A stretch of 55,047 nucleotides of DNA from the NCBI GenBank assembly GCA_029834535.1, contig JAQMWT010000460.1, positions 1 through 55,047 on the forward strand. The letters are read 5' to 3'. The notes beneath the pieces were generated by a model, which saw only the letters and a list, made by a program, of their open reading frames with translations, had not been told where the DNA came from and searched no databases. Both the position numbers and the translations under genes were made by a program. Shown here in pieces: positions 37,822 to 46,784 of the stretch; the stretch's first letter is position 1, and every line of letters starts with the position of its first letter. The stretch is from Chrysophaeum taylorii. Its lineage: Eukaryota; Sar; Pelagophyceae; Pelagomonadales; Pelagomonadaceae.

Positions 37822-39660
37822 ATGAAGATGCTGCTGCTATGGGTTGTGCTTCCTGGGTGCAGCGGCGACCTTTCCTGGAGCTCGGTGTCGTTCTCGCCGC
37901 GGCACAGGAAAAACTGCCAGGCGACCCAAATCGCGCTGCGATTCGCCGTCGAGGGCGGAATCCAGGCGAACGATGTAGTCTACTTGTATTTGGGTGGATT
38001 CACGAGCGGTGATTGTGCGAATGAGGCGGGAAGCACCTATTCGTCGGGCGACGTGTTGCTGTGGCCCCGCGGCGACTGGGAAGGCGCGTGGGCCGAGGGG
38101 ACGGTAGCAAACGAGTACCGCGACTCGTATCTGACCCTCACGGCGCAGAAGGGCGTACAGAAAGCGACCAACTATCTCCACACGATCACAATCGATCCGA
38201 GCAACAATCTCCGGCCAAACTGCGGTATTGTTGGGAACTCGACCCACATTCGCATCGCGGCGTCGGCGTCGAACGACACGGCTGCGGCGATGACGCGAAG
38301 AGTGAACGTCAGCGACGCCGTCGAAGGGAGTTGCTACCTCACAGACACCGAGCTCAGCTTTCGACCGGCCGTGCCCAAGGTGCCCAGCAAAATCGAGATT
38401 TCCTTTGTCTCGGCGCAGACCCTCCACGCCAACGACCGCGTCGCAGTCAGGCTAAGCGGCTGGACGAGCGGCAAGGCGTTCGGGTCTCCGGGCGCCAATA
38501 TCGGCGTCGGCCAGGTCGAGCTCCAAGACGGCGACACTCTGGCTGGCAACATTTCAAAATATTTCCGCGGCGAGTGGCGCGAAGGCTGCTGCTACGAGCA
38601 GCACAAGGCGGGCTTTGTGAATTCGACTCTCTATCTCCACGTGAGGCGCGGCGTCGCGATCATCGCAGGCACGACCGTCAACGTCGTCGTGAAAGATGGC
38701 CAGCTGCGCCCACAATGCGGCATGCCCGGACCCTACGACCCCGCGCACATTCGAGTGATCGTTGCCGAAAACACGACGAGGTCCGACGTACCCGCCACGC
38801 CGATCGAGACGGCGAACGCGATCGGCGACGGATGCGCGAGGCTCTCCTCCTGCTCTGGCTACGGAAAATGCGACCACTGTTTAAATCGGTGCGACTGCGA
38901 CGTAGGCTTTGGCGCGCCCTTCGAGGCCGCGTACCGCCAACTCGAGGACTGGACGTGCGCCGAGTTCTCGTGCCCGATCGGCCCGACGTGGGGCGGCATG
39001 CCGCTCGTCGACGGCTACGCCCACAGCAGATATTCCGAGTGCTCGGGGGCAGGCTTGTGCCAGCGCAAGTCGGGGACCTGCAAGTGCTACATTGGCTTCG
39101 AAGGTCCCGCGTGCGAGCGACGCGAGTGTCCCGGCACCTCCGCCGAGACCGGACCCTGCTCGGGCCACGGCATCTGCGCCTCGATGCGCGACCTCGCCAT
39201 GATCGACCGTGCCCTCCCGCTCTCCTCCTACGAAAACCGCCCCTATTCCTTCACCGCGTCGGAATTTCCTTCGCACGCCTGGGACGCGACCCGCCTCTTC
39301 GGCTGCGTCTGCGACTCGTCCTGGCCAGTCGGCCTCGAGTCGGGCGAGTGGAACACGCCCGAATGGTTCGGACCGGACTGTTCCCTGCGCCACTGCCCGA
39401 GCGGTAATGACCCCCTCACTGCCGTCGACGAGACCGATTGTTCCAACACGACGACACGCGGGGGTCGAGCTGTGGGCAACAACGCAAGCGTCTGCCACGT
39501 TGACTGCAGCAATCGTGGCCTCTGCGACTACGAGACTGGACTTTGCTCCTGCTTTGCGGGCTTCTCCGGCTCGAATTGCGACACAATCGATGTTCTGTCG
39601 TTGGGGGCTGGCGGTGGCGGGGGAGCCGCCGCCGCCACCTCCTCCTCCGAAGACGAATAA
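37822..39660 (+). CDS. Secreted or surface protein with EGF-like repeats
   Basis: The protein has 612 residues with no intron. The N-terminus MKMLLLWVVLPGCSGDL is a signal peptide. Two related beta-rich domains follow (residues about 18-160 and 175-335). Each has a [F/V]xLGG/SGWTSGxA motif (YLYLGGFTSGDCAN, VRLSGWTSGKAFG), a WRxG/WExA stretch and an RPxCG[I/M]xG ending, so this is an internal duplication. The last 270 residues are Cys-rich with EGF/teneurin-like units (CSGYGKCDHCLNRCDCDVGF, CSGAGLCQRKSGTCKCYIGF, CSNRGLCDYETGLCSCFAGF). Several Asn-X-Ser/Thr sites support secretion. The tail is Gly/Ala-rich and acidic, with no anchor seen. Likely role is cell surface or matrix; the ligand is unknown. 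Confidence 0.75.
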   Translation: MKMLLLWVVLPGCSGDLSWSSVSFSPRHRKNCQATQIALRFAVEGGIQANDVVYLYLGGFTSGDCANEAGSTYSSGDVLLWPRGDWEGAWAEGTVANEYRDSYLTLTAQKGVQKATNYLHTITIDPSNNLRPNCGIVGNSTHIRIAASASNDTAAAMTRRVNVSDAVEGSCYLTDTELSFRPAVPKVPSKIEISFVSAQTLHANDRVAVRLSGWTSGKAFGSPGANIGVGQVELQDGDTLAGNISKYFRGEWREGCCYEQHKAGFVNSTLYLHVRRGVAIIAGTTVNVVVKDGQLRPQCGMPGPYDPAHIRVIVAENTTRSDVPATPIETANAIGDGCARLSSCSGYGKCDHCLNRCDCDVGFGAPFEAAYRQLEDWTCAEFSCPIGPTWGGMPLVDGYAHSRYSECSGAGLCQRKSGTCKCYIGFEGPACERRECPGTSAETGPCSGHGICASMRDLAMIDRALPLSSYENRPYSFTASEFPSHAWDATRLFGCVCDSSWPVGLESGEWNTPEWFGPDCSLRHCPSGNDPLTAVDETDCSNTTTRGGRAVGNNASVCHVDCSNRGLCDYETGLCSCFAGFSGSNCDTIDVLSLGAGGGGGAAAATSSSEDE

Positions 39661-39942
39661 TCTATGACAATATGTGTTGTCTTCGTCGTGCGGCAGGAAG
39701 ACACTTGATGACGATGCGACACGTCGCCGAATTTTACGTCTTGTTTCCACAGATCCTTTGTGGCCTAGTACCTGCTTACGTAGTAGTGCCACATATGACG
39801 TCAAAAAAGAAATGTGAGAAATGTGAATGTGTCATCACATGTAGTACTACACCACAGCTGAAAGACGTAGGTCTCACGAGGCCGAACGAGTGGTTCGATT
39901 CGTCGCTCCCGTTCCCTTCGCCTGCGAGGAGGCTATCTGGTC

Positions 39943-41115
39943 ATGGGCGAGGACTTGTCTGCGACCGCTCACGCTGAGCTGACGACAGCTTGCTCGGCAA
40001 AACGACCGAAGACCGAAAACGCGTCGGTGGACACACCGTCGAGCACCGTTCTCGCCGACTCATCCGCAATAGTCCCGACCGGCAAGACCAAGCCGTCCTT
40101 TAAGGATGCAAAGCGAGAAGCTGCGAAAACTAGGGTGGCCAAGTCGCTCGTACACAGCGCGACAGATAAACCTCCCGACTTCGTCGTGAAACTGTACTCG
40201 ATGTTTACCGAGCTCGGGCCAGACCTCATTACGTGGAACTCGGGTAAGATTGCCATCCCCGGCCCCTCCAACAAACTCGCGGCCGTCCTACCCAAGTACT
40301 TTAGACACGGAAAGTTCACGTCGTTTCAGCGCCAGCTCAACAACTTTGGCTTCCACAAGAAAATCAGCGAGAGTTCCAGCAAGCTTCGGGTATATAGCCG
40401 AGAGGACATGATCGGCTACCCGGCGGAGGCATTGCTCGACCTACGACGAACGCCGGGCGCTGGGTGCGCAGCGTGGCGACGAAGCGCAAGCAAGGTCAAG
40501 CCGCCCGACGCGCCTCTGAACGAGCAGGATCTACGACAGCAGCATCCGCCGCCGCCGGAGCACAAGCCGCCGCCGCAACCGACGCTCCAGTTTCCGAATT
40601 CGGTGTTGACGCGCGTTGTCTCGTCGTCCTCCATTAACACAGACGTCAACGCGGCGTCGTCGTCGTCTTCGATGTCACGGGACGCGGCCGCCGCCGCTGC
40701 CGGAACCGCCGGTACCGCCGGTACCGCCGCCGCGCGGCACCCAAAGGATGATGCTGCAGCTGTCGTCGTCGTCGTCGACGACAACTCGGCAAAGCAGGAG
40801 GAGGACGAGGAGGATGACGAGGAGGAGGAGGACGACGACTTGTCCGTGAAGCCCATCGTCTGCGTCAAGCCGGACGAGTGCAAGGTCGACCTCCACAAGG
40901 ATGACATCCACAAGGATGACGTGCTTTTCACCACCTTTCCCGACATTGGTGACGACGACTGCATCGACACCTTCCTCGACTTCCTGGACAAACAGGTCTG
41001 CGGTCCCGTCCTCTCAAGCGATAGCGTCGATCTGCTCAAGGGGCATGATCTCGGTCTCGAGCTCGCGTACCCTGACAGTGCCGCGCCCGAATCTTTGCTG
41101 GCCACTAGCTTTTAA
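39943..41115 (+). CDS. Heat-shock-factor-type transcription factor
   Basis: The protein has 390 residues with no intron. The HSF DNA-binding domain occupies residues about 77-165: PPDFVVKLYSMFTELGPDLI, then TWNSGKIAIPG, and the recognition helix region LPKYFRHGKFTSFQRQLNNF with GFHK. A basic N-terminal stretch (KDAKREAAKTRVAKS) could be a nuclear signal. After the domain I see no heptad-repeat HR-A/B trimerisation coil. Instead there are Pro-rich, Ala-rich and strongly acidic segments (EEDEEDDEEEEDDD), a short HKDDIHKDD duplication and a hydrophobic-acidic end (CIDTFLDFLDKQV) resembling an AHA activation motif. HSF families are expanded in stramenopiles. The target genes are unknown. Confidence 0.85.
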   Translation: MGEDLSATAHAELTTACSAKRPKTENASVDTPSSTVLADSSAIVPTGKTKPSFKDAKREAAKTRVAKSLVHSATDKPPDFVVKLYSMFTELGPDLITWNSGKIAIPGPSNKLAAVLPKYFRHGKFTSFQRQLNNFGFHKKISESSSKLRVYSREDMIGYPAEALLDLRRTPGAGCAAWRRSASKVKPPDAPLNEQDLRQQHPPPPEHKPPPQPTLQFPNSVLTRVVSSSSINTDVNAASSSSSMSRDAAAAAAGTAGTAGTAAARHPKDDAAAVVVVVDDNSAKQEEDEEDDEEEEDDDLSVKPIVCVKPDECKVDLHKDDIHKDDVLFTTFPDIGDDDCIDTFLDFLDKQVCGPVLSSDSVDLLKGHDLGLELAYPDSAAPESLLATSF

Positions 41116-41750
41116 GCGTTGATCGCAAGCACCCTGCGTCACGAGCGGCGACTCCCTCCCTCTCTCTAGCTTCCTTTAGACGCGAGACCATTTCGAACGA
41201 ACACCTCCTCCGCGGCCACTACTTTGAGATTTCCCGTTCCCGGCTTTTCTCTTGCTGGGGGATACGGTGCACGTTGTCGCGCGCTGCTTCGCATCCACTG
41301 CTTTGAACTCGTCATTTCCGGACCCCCATCCGACTTCCCTAATTTACCCAAATTCATATATATCAAACACTAGTATATAATAAAGCCCATCCCGACACCC
41401 ATACGACGCATGGCCGCAGAAGCGAGGATTCTTTGGTCTACGCTCGCTGTCTGCCTCTCTGTTTGCCTGTAGCGCCGCACAGATAGCTGTGGGTGTAGGG
41501 TTCTTAGATGATATCGCCATACTCTTCGTCCTCCTCCTGACAGTGCGAACGAGATCGTCGGGAGCTCGAAGAACCGAAGCGACGTAGCCGAGACATCGCA
41601 GGAGCCGGCGATGGCCACCAAGCGCAGGTCGGGGCGACCAAATACGCAAAGAATATGGCACCGCCGCGAAAGACGTGATCACTCATCGCGCGAGAGTCAT
41701 CTCGAGCCCCGCGACGACGACGACGAAAAACGAACGAGACGAGCGCTTGT
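41116..41750. other. Convergent spacer, HSF / Beclin genes
   Basis: This 635-bp spacer contains a small open frame at 41504-41686 on the minus strand, treated separately. It is otherwise without recognisable content. Confidence 0.5.
41504..41686 (-). CDS. Possible small secreted peptide gene
   Basis: This 60-residue frame starts MSDHVFRGGAIFFAYLVAPT with CAWWPSPAPA after it, a signal-like hydrophobic core followed by Trp/Pro-rich sequence. A basic Ser/Arg segment follows and the end is acidic (EEDEEYGDII). The leader slightly resembles the plastid signals elsewhere in this window. It lies 64 bp downstream of the Beclin gene on the same strand. There is no family support. Confidence 0.2.
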   Translation of the reverse strand: MSDHVFRGGAIFFAYLVAPTCAWWPSPAPAMSRLRRFGSSSSRRSRSHCQEEDEEYGDII

Positions 41751-42506
41751 CTAGAACGCGTAGGTCGCGCCGTGGCGCGCTTCGAAGGCGACGGCCCACT
41801 TGAGATCGACGAGGACGAACTTCATGACCTTTGACCAGACGTTATCGTCGCCCATATAGAACGCGCGATCCTGTAACTGGTGTTTGGGCAAGCTGTAGAG
41901 CTGACACATGGCCGGGTCCTTCGGCTTGATGAGCTGCTTGAGCTCCTCGAGGGATGCGATGAGTGCGAGGAGCGCGTGCGTGAAATTTCGCTTTGGCAAC
42001 AGAGAGAACGAGTCGTCCATGAAGAGGCTGTACGACGTCTTTTGGTCGCGCGCTTGAATCCTCGAGTAGCTCCCCAGCGGAATGAGCTGGAATTTTGACT
42101 GTTTGGTGTTCAAGACTGCTAAGAGGTGCAACACCGTCCCGAGCGCCGCGTTGACCTCGCTCCACAGCACCTGCGCGGACGAAAGCCTGCCCAACCGAAA
42201 GCTGTTGATCGTCGCGTACGGCCCACAGTGCCAAATGTGAAAGCAGTCGTCCAAGCTGTTGAGCGCCAACAGACGCTCGAACGACGAGATTCGATGGTCG
42301 ATCATCGCCCGGAACATGTCGTGGCGCTCGCCGAGCCGCAGGCTTCGCCACTCCATCGATTGACATTCTGATATCCACCGCTGCCGCAGTGCGAGAACGT
42401 AGGTCCGTCGGCGTCGTATGACACTCCGACGCCGTTTGGCACATCGGAGCTCGGCTTTGAGCTTGGCGCACTCGCTCTCCATTGCGCAATCACTCGCTCT
42501 CTCCAT
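41751..42506 (-). CDS. ATG6: Beclin-1/Atg6 (Vps30), compact form
   Basis: The protein has 251 residues and no intron is seen. Residues about 55-251 match the Beclin evolutionarily conserved domain: HRISSFERLLALNSLDDCFH, HIWHCGPYATINSFRLGRL, then a W.E.NAA.G motif (WSEVNAALGTVLHLL), IPLGSYSRI, and the C-terminal VWSKVMKFVLVDLKWAVAF. The first about 50 residues are a short charged coiled coil (ESECAKLKAELRCAKRRR). Beclin is a subunit of the class III PI3-kinase complex that starts autophagy. Known Beclins are about 450-520 residues, so the BH3 region and most of the coiled coil are missing here. Either the gene is compact or upstream exons were not found. The N-terminal 16 residues derive from a short internal DNA duplication (actcgctctccattgcgc). 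Confidence 0.85.
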   Translation of the reverse strand: MERASDCAMESECAKLKAELRCAKRRRSVIRRRRTYVLALRQRWISECQSMEWRSLRLGERHDMFRAMIDHRISSFERLLALNSLDDCFHIWHCGPYATINSFRLGRLSSAQVLWSEVNAALGTVLHLLAVLNTKQSKFQLIPLGSYSRIQARDQKTSYSLFMDDSFSLLPKRNFTHALLALIASLEELKQLIKPKDPAMCQLYSLPKHQLQDRAFYMGDDNVWSKVMKFVLVDLKWAVAFEARHGATYAF

Positions 42507-42547
42507 TGCGCGTCGCGTCGTGCGCGAGGCCCCAACCTAACCTCCGA

Positions 42548-42582
42548 AGAAGAAGAAGAAGAAGAAGAAGAAGAAGAAGAAG

Positions 42583-42613
<31 letters not shown>
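42548..42613. repeat. GAA trinucleotide microsatellite upstream of Beclin
   Basis: About 22 uninterrupted gaa units, read as TTC on the Beclin strand, lie about 40 bp upstream of its start codon. They are within the promoter or 5' leader. Confidence 0.92.
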
Positions 42614-43124
42614 TACGGTAATCAAGAGGGTGGGGGGGGCGCAATAAAAAAGCCGCAACAACAATAATAATACAACCCCTGCGTGCCCGAAGAAGCAGAA
42701 GACGAGGAGGGAATAAGGAATGGAAGGAGCACCAGCAGCCAGACATACACTATCTAAGATCCCGGGCTCGGCCGATCGTCGATCGAGCACAGGGGTTTAA
42801 TTATTTATTTATTTATTTATTTACTATTACTAAATAATATTTCTTCTGCTATATAGACGCAGGTTGTTACAACTGGAATGGGCGTTAGACTAGCGATAAG
42901 GGGATGACGTAGGGATACTAGATACGTGGTGCAGGGGTAAGTGTCATAGCTTCCTCACACAGGTGCTGGAAAAGAAAGAAAAGGAAAAAGGGGTAAGTGA
43001 GGTCCTCACACAGGTGCTGGAAAAAAAAAAAAAAAAAGGAAGGAGGAAAAAGGGGTAAGTGAGACGCTCACAGAGGAGAAGCTTTCAGGAAGACGTCAAT
43101 ACTATATATATATATTATATATAT
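42614..43124. repeat. AT-rich spacer with ATTT microsatellite and 56-62-bp tandem repeats
   Basis: An attt tract lies at 42800-42822. At 42934-43080 a unit of 56 to 62 bp is repeated almost three times. It has the core ggggtaagtgaggtcctcac followed by acaggtgctgg and an A/G-rich run of variable length. A ta-dinucleotide tract (43103-43124) ends the stretch. No gene is seen. Confidence 0.75.
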
Positions 43125-43587
43125 AGGGTCGGATAAGAAAACGAGACTAGCCCGCGCCGCAACGACGGGTCCTACAACGCGTGGGCTTTTTCCTTTTTTT
43201 GCGTGAGGGGATTGGCCACTTTATGTTCAAGCAATTGCGGCCGGCATCCTGGGTGGCCCTCCACGGCCCCACCGGCCTCGATCGTGCCCCCTTCGACTCT
43301 CAAGAAGGCGGCCAGCAAGGCGACCCCACCTATCCACCGGCGTACTGTCTGGCAACGCATGACGCCGCTCAGGCCCTTGACACCCGCTTACGTTCATGTG
43401 CCGGCTACGCCCGATTTGGCATGGACATACTCAACGGATCGCTGAGCTATGTTCATTTGTACTCAAGCAGTATGTGCCGCCACGCCGCGAGATCGTCGCG
43501 ATGGAACTAGTCCCCATAGTGAAGTCGATGTCTTAGTACAAACTGAAACATAGTTAACGGCTCGTACGAACTTTCTTATCCGACCCT
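43125..43587. mobile_element. 463-bp inverted-repeat-flanked element
   Basis: The 16-mer agggtcggataagaaa at 43125-43140 is repeated as its exact reverse complement at 43572-43587. The interior contains a plus-strand reverse-transcriptase-like scrap. The right repeat lies about 40 bp from the end of the copia RT-RH frame, so part of this could also be the copia 3' LTR. No target-site duplication is obvious. It may be a non-autonomous element with terminal inverted repeats. Confidence 0.5.
43181..43510 (+). pseudogene. Reverse-transcriptase-like fragment
   Basis: A 109-codon open frame includes FDSQEGGQQGDPTYPPAYCL and then THDAAQALDTRLRS, resembling the QQGDPL...LxxHxAxxxL region of non-LTR reverse transcriptases. 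The upstream and downstream motifs, including the catalytic Asp pair, are missing. It is a relic at best. Confidence 0.3.
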
Positions 43588-43628
43588 GCTGACAATAGAG
43601 GCATTGTGGCAGAAAGAAACAGGAGATA

Positions 43629-45122
43629 TCAGGGCGAAGATTGCGAAGTGAGGTAAAGAGCGTGAAGCCGGAGGAAGGAAGGAGCTTCCGTACTGCGGGT
43701 GAAAGTATCGCTAAGGTTGTCAAGGCGGGGAATGTGGTGGAGATCAATGATGTGGTTGCGATGATATTCGGCGGTGCTGTAAAAGCGAATGTCAACATGG
43801 CGGGTGCGCCGTGTGAGACATTGGAGACGGACTTGGGTGACGGTGGTGCTATTATCGACATACATTGGTACCGTGTGACGAGGGAGATCAAAGTCATCAA
43901 AAAGTTTGAGAAGCCAAGAGAGCTCAGCAGTAGCGGCGTAAAGAGCGAGCAATTCAGCTTCAAAAGAAGAGCGAGCAAGGAGGTACTGCGAGCGGGAGCA
44001 GTAGGCTATCATAGAGCCAGCAAGGAGAAAACAAAAACCAGTTGTGGAGTGGCGGTCATCAGGGTCGTCGGCCCAGCTGGAGTCGGAATAACCACAGAGA
44101 CGAAGGGTAGAATCGCGACCAAGAATAAGGGCAAGATCCTGAGAACCGTTGAGATAACGCAGAGTGTGGGATAAAGCGTGCCAGTGGGGTTTACCAGGAT
44201 TGTGTGAAAAACGCGCACACTGATTGACGGACCAAGTGATATCAGGGCGAGTCATAATGGAAATAAATAGGACACAGCCAACAATACGACGAAAAGGGAT
44301 GCGCGCCATGAAGATGTGATCTGGAGAACCAGGAGCAGGACAATCAGCCGCAGAAAGATGAAGACCTTTGGGAGCGGGAGTCAGTTCAGGTTTACTGTTG
44401 ATGAAGCGATGTTCGGTAAGGATTTCACGGATAGCATGGGATTGGTCAAGAGTGAGCGTGCGTCTAGGACGGTCACGCGTAATGCGAAGACCAACGTAAG
44501 TGGTGAGATCAAGCTCGTTGACGTCAGTGAAGGTTCTGAAACGGAGGAAGAAAGCTTGGTAATGGCCAAGGCAATGACGATGGTGCGCCACAAGAAGATC
44601 ATCAACGACAAGAACGTGACGTAGGACAACGGTAGAATTAAGCACGAGCTTGTAATTGCAAGTGCCACCAGATCCGCGGACGAAGCCACAATCATTGACA
44701 AGGAAGCGTTCCGAATAAAGCCACCAATTACGACAAGCTTGTTTGCAACCATACCAAGAGCGACGGAGCTTGTAAACGATCTTGGAACCATCGGTGGGTT
44801 GGCGAGGAGCATAGCCTTCGGGTGGCCAGACATAGACGTCTTCGTCAATGGGAGCTTGGATAAAAGCGGAGCTGACGTCCAACTTGTGCAAATCCCAGTC
44901 ATGAACAGCAACAAAAGTTAGAAAGAAACGGATCGTGACGATGTTAGCAACCGGCGAGTAGGTGTCGTGATAATCAATGCCGTGAACCTGGGTGTAACCG
45001 CGGACAACGACGCGAGCCTTGTACGATTTGAAGCGGCCAGAGTCATACTTCTTGCGGAGGATCCACTTGAGGGTACAAATGTTGCCAGAAAAGTCGAAGG
45101 AACGCGAACAACATCCAAGCAA
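43629..45122 (-). pseudogene. Copia reverse transcriptase and RNase H
   Basis: The frame of 497 codons holds the RVT_2 type RT: YDTYSPVA-like (YHDTYSPVANIVTIRF), DLHKLDVSSAFIQAPIDEDV, and the polymerase box LVVDDLLVAHH. The usual YVDD reads VVDD here. RNase H follows (GYSDSSWADDPDDRHSTTGF, SSFEAELLALYAATAE, and TRHVDIRFYS in place of the usual KHID-R-H). The frame is open throughout, but its N-terminus is out of phase with the integrase frame. The end is 43629. Confidence 0.85.
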
Positions 45123-46765
45123 CCAAGCTGACCAAGGGGATGATATTCTTTGGCGATGGCTTGCAACCAGCCAGGACGCTCAGGATTGGTCTGAGCTAAA
45201 GCTTCACGTAAATGGGTGAAAATAATGTTTGAGTTGTCAATGTATGAATACTGAGAGGTTTCTTCGGAAGCAGAGTAATAAACATGTGCATGGGGATCAA
45301 CAAGGGTGTTAGCTAAACAAAGGGGGAGGAAGACATAATGAAGTAACAAACGAAAGCTAGAATAAGAGACATACAAAGAGTGACAGGAGGAAACAGAAGC
45401 GACAGAGGAAACAGAATCGACATTGTGACAGGATGAAACAGAATCGACATTGCGTTGTTGACAAACGCCAGTATGAAAGTTTGTTGGTTTTTGTAATGCG
45501 CTTTGGTCGACTTTGCGCGGTCGGCCCCGTTTGGCTCGACGTAATGGTGCACGTTTCGTATTGTCTTTTGACGGTTGTGGTATTGTTTGAGGGGTGATCA
45601 GTCCCGATAAGACCGGCTCCTGAGCATCAAAAACAGAAGACAAGGGAGCAACGGCGGAAGATAAACGAGGGTCGTAAAAAAATAAGTCAGGAAAACGAGA
45701 ATCCACAAGAGGCGGAGGAAGGTGTTGAGAGGACAGAGACTTACGCAGAGCAAAATTTTCGTCAAAAACAACGTCAATCGAGGTGTGGATGACGGGACCA
45801 GTGGCGCGTTGAAGCAATATGCGATATCCAGGGCCTGCAGAGGGATACCCAATGAAGATACCTGTTATAGCTTTGGTAGGCCATTTGTCGCCAGTAAGAA
45901 TTGCAGCAGGACAGCCCCAAACACGAAGAAAATCGACACGGGGGAGAGTTTCATGTAGCATTTCATATGGCGTCATATATCCAGGGTTAGAGACGTTTGG
46001 CATGCGCTCAGAGATGAAGTCAGCCGTTTCCATGGCCCAACGCCAAAAATCAGGTGGACTGTGCGCATGCACCAAAAGAGCGCGAGTAATATCAGCAGTG
46101 GCGCGATGAGAGCGTTCCACAACACCAGAAAAAGTGTGCGCCTGTGAAGTTTTGGACTGAGCTGCAGGAGCACGTTTGAGAGCGATGTTGTTGCCCAGAC
46201 AGAAGGTTTCGAATTGGCCCATAAGAGAGCGGTCACGATCTGTGTAGATGAGGGCAATGCGATATCCAAATGGGCGAACCACGGTAGACAGAAAAAGTTC
46301 GAGTTGACGAGCGTTCGTAAGTGCATCGTGTCGTGGAGCAAAGTAACGTGTGCGGCGGCGCGCATAATCATCGACAAACGTGAGGATCGCTCTGTCTTGA
46401 TGAATAAAGGAAGGGGCGCCTGCAAACATGAGATCGGCGTGGATAATAAGATAGGGCGGAACAGCACGAGGACGAGACAAAGGCTCGGAGGCAGGAAGCG
46501 AGGTGGAAGTGGAGGCATGTGCTTTACGTTGGCCAACATGCGCAGCATGCATTTTACCTAGAGCACAAGCAGGACAAAAAGAAAGAGACGCGGAGCTCGG
46601 GAAAAGCGGTGCGCCAACAGCGAGAGAAAGACAAACGTCGGATATAAGAGGGACTATAGTGACCAAGACGAGCAAGCCGAAGGTCGAAGGTAAGTTGAGT
46701 GCGTTGAGACACAGCGGGAAACGCACAAGGGTCATGGTCGCGAGGGCAAGAAGAAAATGCCACAA
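44918..46765 (-). pseudogene. Copia integrase
   Basis: The frame of 615 codons holds a degenerate pre-integrase zinc region (FCPACALGKMHAAH) and an rve integrase core. Catalytic acids are in LIIHADLMFAG, ALIYTDRDRSLMG and GVVERSHRATADI. A downstream conserved stretch follows (FLRVWGCPAAI, FIGYPSAGPGYRILL). A Ser/Lys/Pro-rich linker comes after, and the frame then runs out of phase with the RT, with a frameshift near 45100 within the RT start (WLQAIAKEYHPLGQLGCLDVV). Confidence 0.8.
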
Positions 46766-46784
46766 AAGGTGAAACGAAGTCCGC

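Noticed and set aside
43641..44174. Plus-strand ORF of 177 codons opposite the copia RNase H
   Set aside because: It is a shadow of the RT-RH frame with no motif of its own.
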